Of a stretch of 33,213 nt of DNA, positions 14,773 to 21,972 are shown in pieces. Position 1 is the first letter of the stretch. Each line of letters starts with the position of its first letter. The translations under genes were made by a program, and so were the position numbers. Under the pieces are notes generated by a model. The model was not told the origin of the DNA. It did not search any database and was given only the letters and a program-made list of their open reading frames with translations. The DNA comes from Streptomyces albireticuli (GTDB taxonomy: Bacteria; Actinomycetota; Actinomycetes; Streptomycetales; Streptomycetaceae), in assembly GCF_021228125.1 (NCBI RefSeq), contig NZ_JAJQQS010000032.1, positions 1 to 33,213 of the forward strand, in the 5' to 3' direction.

Positions 14773-15194
14773 GTCGAGATCACCACCTGGTTCGGGTCCT
14801 CGGGTCCGGTGAGCAGCTTGAGGAGCGTGCGGCAGCTCCGGGCAAGGTCGGCCGCGCAGATCGCGGCATTCAGCGGGTAGGAGCGGGGGTCGGGCCGCTG
14901 GTAGTCGAGGCGGCGGCGCAGGGAATCGAGCCCCAGCGTGATGTGCCCGCCTCGGTCCTTGAATCTGGCCTCGGCGACCGGGAGCAACTTCTCGACGTCG
15001 CCGACCAACCCCTTCGTGATCCTGGTGATCTCGGCCGGGTCGATGCTGACGGCGTCGATCACCGGGCGCATCCCGGCGTCGATCCTCTGCTCGATCGCGT
15101 CAACATCCACCATGACCGGCCCGTCGGGACCATCGACGCGTATGCGGCTGCTGCGGGCCGTCTTGGCGGCTGCGGAGGTGGAAGTCGTGGTCAT
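14766..15194 (-). CDS. DUF6415-like protein, first gene of the kinase operon
   Basis: The 142-residue product has the pattern I associate with the actinobacterial DUF6415 group: ITKGLVGDVEKLLPVAEARF in the middle, then SLRRRLDY and a final AADLARSCRTLLKLL helix. The group is often found near specialised-metabolite or RiPP-type genes, but its biochemical role is unknown to me. ATG 15194 is preferred because AAGGA lies nine bases upstream; an earlier start would run through the leader hairpin. Family assignment is from memory of the pattern and should be treated as moderate. Confidence 0.6.
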   Translation of the reverse strand: MTTTSTSAAAKTARSSRIRVDGPDGPVMVDVDAIEQRIDAGMRPVIDAVSIDPAEITRITKGLVGDVEKLLPVAEARFKDRGGHITLGLDSLRRRLDYQRPDPRSYPLNAAICAADLARSCRTLLKLLTGPEDPNQVVISTW

Positions 15195-15414
15195 CGGCGC
15201 GGGTCCTTGTGTGTAGGCGTGCGCTGCGAGAGGAGCGGCGGACCGCCGGCCACACATCGCCAAAGGGAGGAGGTGGTCCGCCGCATGTGGGAGTCAACCG
15301 CTGGATCAGGCCAGAGGGTCAGGAAGGAAGCACGGTTTCTTGTCCTCGGTGATCAGGAAGTTTTGACCGTCCCGTGACATCGACGGCGCTCTCGCGGCTC
15401 GCTACGTTCGATGG
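15195..15414. promoter_or_regulatory. Divergent control region of the kinase operon and the TPR regulator
   Basis: Contains the 10-bp inverted repeat GCGGCGGACC (15235-15244) and GGTCCGCCGC (15275-15284), a likely leader hairpin of the leftward operon. It also has GATCAGG/GTCAGGAAG-type direct repeats at about 15303-15362. TACGTT at 15403-15408 lies directly before the GTG start of the rightward gene, suggesting a leaderless promoter. Confidence 0.5.
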
Positions 15415-16671
15415 GTGGGAGAGAACACGATCCTCCGGAACGCGATGAAGAAACTCGGGCTGACGAGGCCGGAGTTAGCGCGCGAGATGAACCGGGCGCT
15501 CAAGCGGCGGACAGGCAGGTACGGCACCTTCTCCGAACGCACCGTGCACGACTTGCTCACCCGCACGCGCTCGCCGCGGAGCAGGACCCAGCTCGCGCTG
15601 GAGGAGGTGTTCGACCGCCCGATCGTGGACCTCGGCTTCACGCCGACGGCCCGGCACCACCAGCAGCACCCGGAGGACCCCATGAAGCGCCGTTCCTTCC
15701 TCGTCACCGCCCCCATAGCCGCCGCAGCCACCGCAGGCATCACCCCGTCACGCCAGGGCGCTCCGTACCGGATCGGCGCCGCCGACGTCGAGCGCCTGGA
15801 GCTGCTGCACGACCAGACCATTGATGACGACGACCAGGCCGGCGGCACCGAAGCCCTCGAACGCCGATCTGCTGCCCTCGCCGAGGAGGCGCTGGCCATG
15901 CAGCAGCGGGGCAGCGCCAGCGGCCGGGTCCGCTCCCGGCTCTACGGGGTGGCGGCGTCCTTGACCGACTCGGCGATGTGGGCCGCCATCGACGGACGAC
16001 GGCCCGGCGCCGCGCAGGCGCACCTCCACCACGCCGTCACCCTCGCCTCGCTCTCCGGCGACCAGGTCGTGCAGATCCGCGTGTGGGGGCACGCCGCCGC
16101 CCTGTACCGGCAGATGGGCCGCTTCACCGACTCGACCGCCGCGGCCGAGGCCGCCCGCGCGGTCTCCTTGTGCCGCAGCGATGCGTTCTACGCGTCGATG
16201 ACCCGGGCCCGTCTGTCGCTCCACCAGGCCCACACCGCCGACCGCTCCGATGTGCTGCGCAGCCTCGACCAGGCCCGCAAGGATCTCTCCCGCTCCGACG
16301 CGGGCGAGCACCGGTCCCGCTGGACTCAGTTCTACGACGCCGCCGAGATCGAGCTGCTGGCCACCCAGGCGCACACGGAGATGGGCCGCTGGCAGGACGC
16401 CGAGGCGCACGCCCACCACACCCTGGCGTTCCTGCGCCCCAGCATGGTCCGTAACCGGGCCCTGGTGCTCGCGTATCTGGCGGGCGCGCAGCTGCGCCAG
16501 GGTGAGATCCAGCTCGCGGTGGGCACGGCCAAGACGGTGCCGGCCGTCGCCGTGCACGGCAGGGTCGAGCACCTGCTGAACGGCTTCACCTCCCGCCTGA
16601 TCTCCGCCCATCCGTCCAGCTCCTACACCCAGGAGTGGACCGCCTACCGGAAGGACGTCCTGAGTGCCTGA
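15415..16671 (+). CDS. HTH regulator with internal twin-arginine-like segment and TPR-type helical repeats
   Basis: The 418-residue product has three parts. Residues 1-85 look like a helix-turn-helix region (LGLTRPELAREMNRALKRR, TVHDLLTRTRSPRSRTQLAL). Residues 90-115 read MKRRSFLVTAPIAAAATAG, a twin-arginine signal-like segment. Residues 120-418 are helical repeats of TPR style (AAALYRQMGRF, EMGRWQDAEAHAHHTL, AYLAGAQLRQGEI). The family is common in Streptomyces as a regulator beside biosynthetic or signalling genes; TPR parts often sense a ligand or peptide. GTG 15415 has no ribosome-binding site but has TACGTT seven bases upstream. ATG 15682 inside the gene has GGAGGA four bases before it. 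It overlaps the acetyltransferase gene by eight bases. Confidence 0.8.
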   Translation: MGENTILRNAMKKLGLTRPELAREMNRALKRRTGRYGTFSERTVHDLLTRTRSPRSRTQLALEEVFDRPIVDLGFTPTARHHQQHPEDPMKRRSFLVTAPIAAAATAGITPSRQGAPYRIGAADVERLELLHDQTIDDDDQAGGTEALERRSAALAEEALAMQQRGSASGRVRSRLYGVAASLTDSAMWAAIDGRRPGAAQAHLHHAVTLASLSGDQVVQIRVWGHAAALYRQMGRFTDSTAAAEAARAVSLCRSDAFYASMTRARLSLHQAHTADRSDVLRSLDQARKDLSRSDAGEHRSRWTQFYDAAEIELLATQAHTEMGRWQDAEAHAHHTLAFLRPSMVRNRALVLAYLAGAQLRQGEIQLAVGTAKTVPAVAVHGRVEHLLNGFTSRLISAHPSSSYTQEWTAYRKDVLSA

Positions 16672-17218
16672 CATCGAGTTCCGTCGCAGCAACGAGGTGG
16701 ACGAGGTCCGCCAGACCATCCTCGACCTGCACGCCGAGGTGCGCGGTGACTTCGGTCTGCTCGACCGTCCGTTCAACACCGTCGAGCGGTTCGACGAGCG
16801 GTTGATCGCCTACGCGCAGCGGCCGGGCTGGGAGACCGTCATCGCCTGTACGCGCGGCGGGGAGCCGGTGGGGTTCTGCTTCGGCACGCCGCTCGCGTCC
16901 ACGACCGGCTGGTGGTCCTCGATGGTCACCCCGCTGCCCGAGGGGTTCACCGAGGAGACCGGCTCCAGGACGGTGGCCTTCCAGGAGATTTGCGTGCGGA
17001 AGCCGTGGCGGGGGCAAGGTGTTGCGCGGCGGCTCCATGACGAACTGCTCGACGGGCACCAGGAGGAGCGCGTCACGCTGCTCGTCGACCCGGACGCCGG
17101 CGGCGGCAAGGTCAAGGCCGTGTACGAGTCCTGGGGGTACGAGGAGGCGGGCCAGCAGCAGCCTTTCCCGGACTCGCCGCGCTTCGCCGTGATGATGCGT
17201 TCGCTCCGCCAGCCCTGA
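16664..17218 (+). CDS. GNAT-family N-acetyltransferase
   Basis: The 184-residue product has the GNAT fold pattern with the acetyl-CoA pyrophosphate loop RGQGVA at 116-121, preceded by the strand VAFQEICV and followed by an amphipathic helix. A C-terminal YESWGYEE is typical of the last conserved strand. GTG 16664 overlaps the regulator by eight bases. The substrate is unknown; coupling to the regulator and divergence from the kinase operon suggest it belongs to the same system. A strong terminator follows. Confidence 0.85.
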   Translation: MPDIEFRRSNEVDEVRQTILDLHAEVRGDFGLLDRPFNTVERFDERLIAYAQRPGWETVIACTRGGEPVGFCFGTPLASTTGWWSSMVTPLPEGFTEETGSRTVAFQEICVRKPWRGQGVARRLHDELLDGHQEERVTLLVDPDAGGGKVKAVYESWGYEEAGQQQPFPDSPRFAVMMRSLRQP

Positions 17219-17235
17219 TCATCACTGCTGCTGAT

Positions 17236-17267
17236 CGGCCCGGCCTCCGGCGATGGGGACCGGGCCG
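17236..17267 (+). terminator. Terminator of the regulator-acetyltransferase transcript
   Basis: CGGCCCGG and CCGGGCCG form an 8-bp stem followed by GTTTT, 17 bases after the stop codon. Confidence 0.75.
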
Positions 17268-17491
17268 GTTTTCGTGTGCGTGAATCTGCCTGGCCGCCCT
17301 CGACCTCCGCCCCGGGGAGCAACCAGCACGACGGCCGTGGGCAAGGTGCCGGCGGCCGGGGATGCCTCGGCCACCGTGGCGGCCAGCTCCTCGTCCTGGT
17401 GGCAACTGCCCAGTGAGGGCCCCCTGGGGCCCGAGGGGTGAAGCCGGTGGAGGCGGAGCCGGAGCCGGGTTCAGGGCAGGCGGCAGTGGCT

Positions 17492-17605
17492 GGTCCAGCG
17501 CAGCCGAAAGGCGCTGGTGGGGGTCCGGGGGAGGAGCCCCCGGGGTGTGGGCGGTCCAGCGCGCCCTTGGCGCTGGCGGGGGTCCGGGGGCGGGGCCCCT
17601 GGGGG
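17492..17605. repeat. Tandem pair of ~54-bp imperfect GC-rich repeats
   Basis: Two units begin GGTCCAGCGC, contain a GGCGCTGG partner that makes a hairpin with CCAGCGC, and continue GGGGGTCCGGGGG into a GCCCC/GGGG palindrome. They start near 17492 and 17552. GGGGGTCCGGGGG-type palindromes are widespread in Streptomyces intergenic DNA. Confidence 0.65.
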
Positions 17606-17690
17606 CCTCAGCCCGTGGCGGCGGGTGTTTGGTCTGTAGAGCGCGGGATTCCGATTCAGGGTCTGACCTGCGAGTTCGTACAGATCCGAT

Positions 17691-17804
17691 GGAACCGGGG
17701 GGTTCCGTGATGGAACCGGGGGGTTCCATCCCCCACCAAGCACATCAACTCTAAGTTGATTCGATGGAACCGGCAGGGTACGGTGAATCCACTTAGAGTT
17801 GATG
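17691..17804. promoter_or_regulatory. Operator array upstream of the winged-helix gene
   Basis: GGAACCGGGGGGTTCC occurs at 17691-17706 and 17712-17727, exactly 21 bp apart (two helical turns), with a half-site at 17763. ATCAACTCTAAGTTGAT at 17744-17760 is itself palindromic, and its half CATCAACTCTAAGT (17743-17756) is repeated inverted as ACTTAGAGTTGATG at 17791-17804. Two distinct operator types precede the GTG at 17818, whose ribosome site is GGAGG. Control by two dimeric regulators, or an iteron-like role, is plausible. Confidence 0.75.
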
Positions 17805-17817
17805 TCGGAGGTTAGAC

Positions 17818-18294
17818 GTGCGTAACGCCGGAACGCGGCTGGTGGACGCTCAGGGCAATGTCGTGCCCTCGGCGCCCTACGCCTACGGCGGCGCGCACTC
17901 CAGCGGCAGCCAGGCCCGGCTCGGGGCCATCCTCGAAGACCCGGAGACGTTCTCCGACGCCGAGGCGAGGGTGATCATGTGGTACCTGTTCCGCTCCCCC
18001 GGTCACGGTGAGCCGGTGCGCATGATGGTCTCGGACATCGCCGACCGGCTCGGCATGACCCGCCAGGGCCTTACCCGGATCGTCAAGCGGCTGCGTGAGC
18101 GGCGCATCCTGATCGAGCGCGACCGTGTCGGCCGAACCCCGTTCTACGCCATCAGTCCGTATCTCGGTGGGCACGGGCCCGGGCTGGAGCAGCGCTCCGC
18201 GATCCGCGAGTGCAACCCGCCGGAGATCCCCGCCGCCGACATCAAGGCCGCCCCCATCACCCCTGTCCGCTCCACCACCCGGAGGACCGCATGA
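17818..18294 (+). CDS. Winged-helix protein, MarR/RepL-like
   Basis: The 158-residue product has a central winged helix (VSDIADRLGMTRQGLTRIVKRLRERRIL, about residues 75-102) followed by a wing and FYAISPYLGGHG, an ending reminiscent of RepL-type plasmid proteins and of transcriptional regulators. GTG 17818 is six bases after GGAGG. The palindromic array just upstream is its likely binding site. Autoregulator or auxiliary replication regulator are both possible; the main Rep is encoded elsewhere. Confidence 0.75.
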   Translation: MRNAGTRLVDAQGNVVPSAPYAYGGAHSSGSQARLGAILEDPETFSDAEARVIMWYLFRSPGHGEPVRMMVSDIADRLGMTRQGLTRIVKRLRERRILIERDRVGRTPFYAISPYLGGHGPGLEQRSAIRECNPPEIPAADIKAAPITPVRSTTRRTA

Positions 18295-18605
18295 CCCACC
18301 GCGACCACCGCGATCTCGTCCTCGACCTTCTCCGCAGCACCGGGGATCTTCCCCCTCTTCAGCGGCTCGTCCTCATCCAGTACTCGCTCACCGACCAGGA
18401 CGAGACCGGCACCGTCCGCCGCTCCAGCAAGGAGTTGGCCGCCGAGGTACAGATGTCCCCCCAACTGCACTCGCGGGTCCGCCGTGCCCTCATCGAGGCC
18501 GGGTGGCTGGAGGAGAACGAGGCGGCCCGGATCGGGAACGTGCGGTACTACCGGCTCGCACGCCGGGGGCCGAGCAACGTGGTTCCGCTGCGGTCCGCCG
18601 GCTGA
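18291..18605 (+). CDS. Small winged-helix protein
   Basis: The 104-residue product starts at ATG 18291, overlapping the previous stop (ATGA). It contains SSKELAAEVQMSPQLHSRVRRALIEAGWLEENE, a helix-turn-helix with wing, and ends in a basic tail. Together with its neighbour it forms a two-gene DNA-binding operon. It ends eight bases from a convergent gene. Confidence 0.7.
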   Translation: MTHRDHRDLVLDLLRSTGDLPPLQRLVLIQYSLTDQDETGTVRRSSKELAAEVQMSPQLHSRVRRALIEAGWLEENEAARIGNVRYYRLARRGPSNVVPLRSAG

Positions 18606-18613
18606 TCCTCCGG

Positions 18614-18880
18614 CTATGCCTGGGGGAACCAGTGCACTCGCGCGGCCTCGGCTTCCGCTCTGGCTTCCATCGCCAGCCGCTCGCGCCTCTTGTGGGCCTT
18701 GAACTCTCTCGTCTGGGCGAGGGCGCGGTCCTGGCGCTCGCGCTCCGCCTCGACCTCGTCCCTCTTCGCCTTCATCCGTTCCGCGGTGACGTTGTCGCCC
18801 GCGTACTCGGCGATCTCCTGCTTCAGCTTCAGCGCCCTCACCATCCGCTGCTCGGCCTGGCGCTTCTCGTAGAAGTCCAT
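18614..18880 (-). CDS. Charged coiled-coil protein
   Basis: The 88-residue product is almost entirely one predicted helix rich in Arg, Glu, Lys and Ala (KQEIAEYAGD, ERMKAKRDEVEAERERQDRAL). It follows the single-strand DNA-binding protein gene by nine bases in the same operon. Function unknown; a structural or nucleic-acid-contacting role is possible. Confidence 0.65.
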   Translation of the reverse strand: MDFYEKRQAEQRMVRALKLKQEIAEYAGDNVTAERMKAKRDEVEAERERQDRALAQTREFKAHKRRERLAMEARAEAEAARVHWFPQA

Positions 18881-18889
18881 CGACTCCTC

Positions 18890-19372
18890 CTAGAACGGTG
18901 GCTCGTCGGCGTAGTCCCCCGCCGGCGCTCCCGCTGGCGACTCCGCCGTCTGCGGCGGGGTCGTCGTCGTGCTCTGCCACGGGTCATCTCCCGGAGCCTT
19001 CCCCGCACCGCTGACCTTCGTGACCTTCGCTGTGGCGTTCTTCAGCGCGGCCCCGACCTCCTCGACGTCGATCTCGTAGGCGACGCGGCGGATACCTTCC
19101 TTATCGTCGTACGAGTGCTGCTTGAGCCGGCCGTAGACGATCGCCCTCGCCCCCTTCACCAGGGACTCCGCTACGTTCTCCGCCTGCCGTCTCCACGCCG
19201 TGCAGGTGAGGAAGAGGCTTTCCCCGTCCTTCCATTCGTTCGTCTGCCGGTCGTAGGTCCGCGGGGTCGAGGCGACCCGGAACTTGGCCACGGGCACGCC
19301 CGAGGGGGTAAACCGCAGCTCGGGGTCCTCGATCAGGTTGCCGATCACTGTCATCAGGGTCTCGCCGCTCAT
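18890..19372 (-). CDS. ssb: Single-stranded DNA-binding protein
   Basis: The 160-residue product has an OB-fold typical of SSB (MTVIGNLIEDPELRFTPSG, VAKFRVAS, LFLTCTAWRRQAENVAESLVKGARAIVYGRL), then a disordered Thr/Pro/Ala linker and the acidic tail ending DEPPF, the usual contact site for replication and repair proteins. On a rolling-circle plasmid it would cover displaced single strands, or strands exposed during transfer. It lies in a leftward operon behind two small genes. Confidence 0.95.
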   Translation of the reverse strand: MSGETLMTVIGNLIEDPELRFTPSGVPVAKFRVASTPRTYDRQTNEWKDGESLFLTCTAWRRQAENVAESLVKGARAIVYGRLKQHSYDDKEGIRRVAYEIDVEEVGAALKNATAKVTKVSGAGKAPGDDPWQSTTTTPPQTAESPAGAPAGDYADEPPF

Positions 19373-19392
19373 CGCTTCACTCTCTCTTCGTC

Positions 19393-19716
19393 CTACTTCA
19401 CGTTCAGCCAGCGGCGCATCAGTCCTTCACTCCACCGGCTCCCCTCCGTCTCGGCTGCGGCGGTCGCCTTCGTGACGGCCGCCATCACCTTCGGCGCCCG
19501 CTCCTTGTTCACCACCCTGTTCACCAGCGGCGCGCACCGTCCCGGCGGAGGAGCTGGCAAGGGCACAGCGGGGAGCGTGGGCACGGGCGGTTCGCCCTCG
19601 CCGGCTGCGGCTTCGTCAGCCCAAGCCGCGTTGGCGTGCCGCATTGCCCGCACCTCCTCGGCGAGGAGGCCGTGCGCCCCGGGGACGGGCCCCCTGAACC
19701 GGGGCCGGCGGCCCAT
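19393..19716 (-). CDS. Basic hypothetical protein containing the polar repeat
   Basis: The 107-residue product begins MGRRPRFRGPVPGAHGLLAEE. Its ATG lies one base after the preceding stop (TGAcATG). The middle is Pro-rich where the 17-bp repeat is translated on the opposite strand as LPAVPLP; the C-terminus is basic and helical (NKERAPKVMAAVTKATAAAE, MRRWLNVK). No family was recognised. The tight spacing supports expression; the function is unknown. Confidence 0.55.
   Translation of the reverse strand: MGRRPRFRGPVPGAHGLLAEEVRAMRHANAAWADEAAAGEGEPPVPTLPAVPLPAPPPGRCAPLVNRVVNKERAPKVMAAVTKATAAAETEGSRWSEGLMRRWLNVK
19557..19573 (+). repeat. Dispersed 17-bp polar repeat, copy 4
   Basis: Exact copy of GCAAGGGCACAGCGGGG, lying on the strand opposite to the leftward gene that contains it. 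Confidence 0.85.
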
Positions 19717-19717
19717 G

Positions 19718-20242
19718 TCAGGACGCCTTGGGCCTGTCCGCCGGAAGCCGCGGGGCGCGGACGCGGTCGGTGATGTCGTCGAGCTCGGGGACCAGGCGCC
19801 GCTGCTCGATCGTCGCGACCGCCTTGCGGGCGGCCTCCAGCTCCTTCGGCCCGGGGCGCCCGTCGCCGCCCTTGTCGTACCCGGTGCCGATGCCGCCGGT
19901 CTCGATCTCCGCGAGGATGCCCGCGGCCCACTCCAACTGCCGGTCCTCGATCCGGCGCAGCAGCCCGGATGAACCGCCGCCGAGGGCGCGGTCCCATGCC
20001 TCGGCCCGCTCGCGCCAGTCGAGCCGCGCGGACCAGTTCTTGATCGTGCCGTAGGTCCAGCTGGTCGCCTTGGCCACGTACCGCAGCTCCCGGCCGGGCG
20101 ATCCGCAGTAGGTGACGAACGCTTCGTACTGGTGGGCCGATTCGTCGGATCGGCGGTCCCACGGGCGCGGCCCCAGTGGGGCGCGCTCATCCTCGTTCCG
20201 GGCCGGGGCCGCCTTCTTGGCGGTCTTCTGGTCACTGGTCAC
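19718..20242 (-). CDS. Helix-turn-helix protein resembling small-terminase-type proteins
   Basis: The 174-residue product contains DESAHQYEAFVTYCGSPG, then RYVAKATSWTYGTIKNWSARLDWRERAEAWDRAL, a pattern common in phage small terminase-like and related HTH proteins where a Trp-rich HTH is followed by a helical region. The C-terminus is helical and charged (KELEAARKAVATIEQRRLVPELDD). On a plasmid without phage genes, a general DNA-binding role is more likely than packaging. It is the first gene of the leftward SSB operon. Confidence 0.65.
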   Translation of the reverse strand: MTSDQKTAKKAAPARNEDERAPLGPRPWDRRSDESAHQYEAFVTYCGSPGRELRYVAKATSWTYGTIKNWSARLDWRERAEAWDRALGGGSSGLLRRIEDRQLEWAAGILAEIETGGIGTGYDKGGDGRPGPKELEAARKAVATIEQRRLVPELDDITDRVRAPRLPADRPKAS

Positions 20243-20476
20243 CGGCGTACTCCTGACCTGCGGTGATGCCTGAAATGCGGTCAGCGGTGGGTCACGCAGG
20301 GGTCATCGACCAGTCACCAACGGCTGACTGCTGCCGGTCCGGCGCCGAGTTGCCGTTGGTCCCCTCGGGCCGGACCGGATTCCCCAGTTTGGGCTATAGC
20401 TACTCAGACCAGGGCATATACAAGATCCTTTGGGGCGTTCTGGCGTGTCGTCGTACTCCGAACGGGAGGAAGTGCC
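20243..20476. promoter_or_regulatory. Divergent intergenic region
   Basis: Contains CCGGTCCGG and CCGGACCGG as a 9-bp inverted repeat at about 20334-20383, and a low-GC stretch at 20390-20435 (GGGCTATAGCTACTC and CATATACAAGATCC) that is the best promoter candidate for the rightward pair of genes. No gene is seen. Confidence 0.5.
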
Positions 20477-20734
20477 ATGTCAGGAGCCTTGTGCCGGTGC
20501 GGCGGGTCGGTCACCGTACTGCCCGCCCCCGCCGGCTGCACCATCCGGTACCAGGCGCCGGACCGCGCGGTCCGCACGGCTGTGGTGATCGGGTTTCGGG
20601 TCTGCACCGGATGCCGGGACGGCTGCGCGTTGTTCCTCGACTTCTACGGCGACGTCACGTGCGGTTCCGGCGCGACCGTGCACTGCCTCGGCGAGGACGA
20701 GCGCGCCACCGCCTCCCGGCTCCGCGCCGTGTGA
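20477..20734 (+). CDS. Small Cys-rich protein
   Basis: The 85-residue product has CRCGG at the N-terminus, CTGCRDGC in the middle and single Cys residues later, consistent with metal binding, though in a less regular pattern than classic ribbons. ATG 20477 follows GGGAGGAAG. Its stop overlaps the GTG of the next gene. Function unknown. Confidence 0.7.
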   Translation: MSGALCRCGGSVTVLPAPAGCTIRYQAPDRAVRTAVVIGFRVCTGCRDGCALFLDFYGDVTCGSGATVHCLGEDERATASRLRAV

Positions 20735-20982
20735 CGACCTGTCCGGCCTGCGAGGCGAACATCGCCACCCTCCACGAGCGGGAGACGCCCATCCAGCGTC
20801 ACGACCGCTACGCCCTCGGCGTCGGCGAGGCCCTGGAGCTCCGCCTCGATCTCGACTACGAGACCGAGGCCCTGCGGAACGCTGCCGTCGACTCTGTCGA
20901 GGCCGCGTGGTCCGCCCTCGCCTGCTGCATCCTCGTGGACAAGCTCCAGGCCGCCGACGACCCATGGGCAAACGATCTCTAG
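20731..20982 (+). CDS. Hypothetical 83-residue protein, GTG start
   Basis: GTG 20731 overlaps the preceding stop (GTGA). It begins with CPAC and has a helical remainder (VGEALELRLDLDYETEALRNAAVDSVEAAWSAL is the region, residues 30-62). The 3' end overlaps the convergent gene by four bases. Not recognised. Confidence 0.6.
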   Translation: MTTCPACEANIATLHERETPIQRHDRYALGVGEALELRLDLDYETEALRNAAVDSVEAAWSALACCILVDKLQAADDPWANDL

Positions 20983-21602
20983 CAGGTGCCGGCGAGGATC
21001 GCCCGCGCGTAGTCGTTGGCCTCCTGTTCCGCGCGGGATGCCGCCCAGAACTCCTGTTGAGCCGACAGCGAGTCAGGCCCCTCCCGCAGGACACGGGCCA
21101 CTGCGCCCAGCTCGGCGCGCGCGATCTCCCGCTCCAAGGCGTTGAGGTGGTGGAGGGGGACCCCGAGGGCCCGGTCCTTGGCGACGCCGCGCAGCATCTT
21201 CCACCGGTACCCCTCGGCCTTCTCGTCGAAGGCATCGGCGGTGCGGGTGATCTCGTCCTCGACCTGGTCGAGGTACGCCTCCATGGCCCCCTCCGCGTCC
21301 CCGGCGAGGGCGTCGTCCAACAGACGTTCCTCAAGCCCGTCCGTCCCCACGAAGGAGGCCACGCCCTCGGGGTCCGCCTGGGCAAGCAGGTGGGCCAGAT
21401 CCTCGGCGCGATGGTGCGTCGGCTCCCGGCGCAGCGCGTCGTAGGCCGCCCAGATCGCCTCTTTGAGATCACGGGCGGCGGCCCTCTCCTCCCTCCTACC
21501 CGCGGCCAACGACGCTTCGATCCGGCGTGCTTGCTCCAGTCCCAGCCCGTCGACCTCGGCCCGGGTCCGGCGTGCAGCAACCATCACGCTCTCTGTCTTC
21601 AT
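20979..21602 (-). CDS. Long helical hypothetical protein
   Basis: The 207-residue product is mostly helical and charged (EQARRIEASLAAGRREERAAARD, AEDLAHLLAQADPEGVASF, AMEAYLDQVEDEITRTADAF). ATG 21602 is chosen because GGGAGGAG lies nine bases upstream. No domain, signal or membrane segment is seen. It follows the recombinase-linked genes in the same direction. Confidence 0.65.
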   Translation of the reverse strand: MKTESVMVAARRTRAEVDGLGLEQARRIEASLAAGRREERAAARDLKEAIWAAYDALRREPTHHRAEDLAHLLAQADPEGVASFVGTDGLEERLLDDALAGDAEGAMEAYLDQVEDEITRTADAFDEKAEGYRWKMLRGVAKDRALGVPLHHLNALEREIARAELGAVARVLREGPDSLSAQQEFWAASRAEQEANDYARAILAGTC

Positions 21603-21744
21603 GCGGGGGGTCTCCTCCCTCAACGGCAACCGTCCCTCCAGCGTGGACGCCAGCCGGAGGCCGGCGCACGGACCCGGTGGGGGCGAACCACCCGATCAGA
21701 GGAAGATCACCGCCGAGCGCAGGACCGACCCGCGTGACGATGCG

Positions 21745-21972
21745 TCAGCGGTTCTCGAGAACGGTCTGTCGACCATCGCCGTCGCCGCGCCCGGCGGCGA
21801 GGCCGTGCAGCACTAGCTCCACACACTCCCGCGCGCTGAACTCCGGATACCGGGCCTGATAGGCGGCAACGAGCCGGGCGAGATGAGGGTGTCGACCATT
21901 GCCGATGATCGTTCGGAGTGCATCCGGTTCGGGCATGACATCAATCCTGGCGAATCGGACCGACCGGTTCAC
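21745..21972 (-). CDS. Small hypothetical protein downstream of the recombinase operon
   Basis: The 75-residue product starts at GTG 21972, overlapping the previous stop by four bases (GTGA). It has HPHLARLVAAYQARYPEFSARECVELVLHGL, a ribbon-helix-helix or short helical pattern, then a Gly/Asp tail. No family is recognised. It is third in the coupled leftward series after the tyrosine recombinase. Confidence 0.6.
   Translation of the reverse strand: MNRSVRFARIDVMPEPDALRTIIGNGRHPHLARLVAAYQARYPEFSARECVELVLHGLAAGRGDGDGRQTVLENR

Larger units (their letters stand above)
17219..17687. other. Gene-free GC-rich spacer with repeats
   Basis: No gene is supported in this stretch. It holds the acetyltransferase terminator, a short palindrome near 17415-17438 (GGGCCCCCTGGGGCCC) and the tandem repeat at 17492-17605. 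Reading frames here have low-complexity compositions with no consistent coding pattern. Confidence 0.6.

Noticed and set aside
17112..17729. Long open frames on both strands in the GC-rich spacer
   Set aside because: They consist of low-complexity Pro/Gly/Arg sequence, cover repeats and palindromes, and lack start signals.
19718..20242. Prophage remnant suggested by a small-terminase-like HTH protein
   Set aside because: No large terminase, portal, capsid or tail gene is present; the HTH motif alone is not phage-specific.
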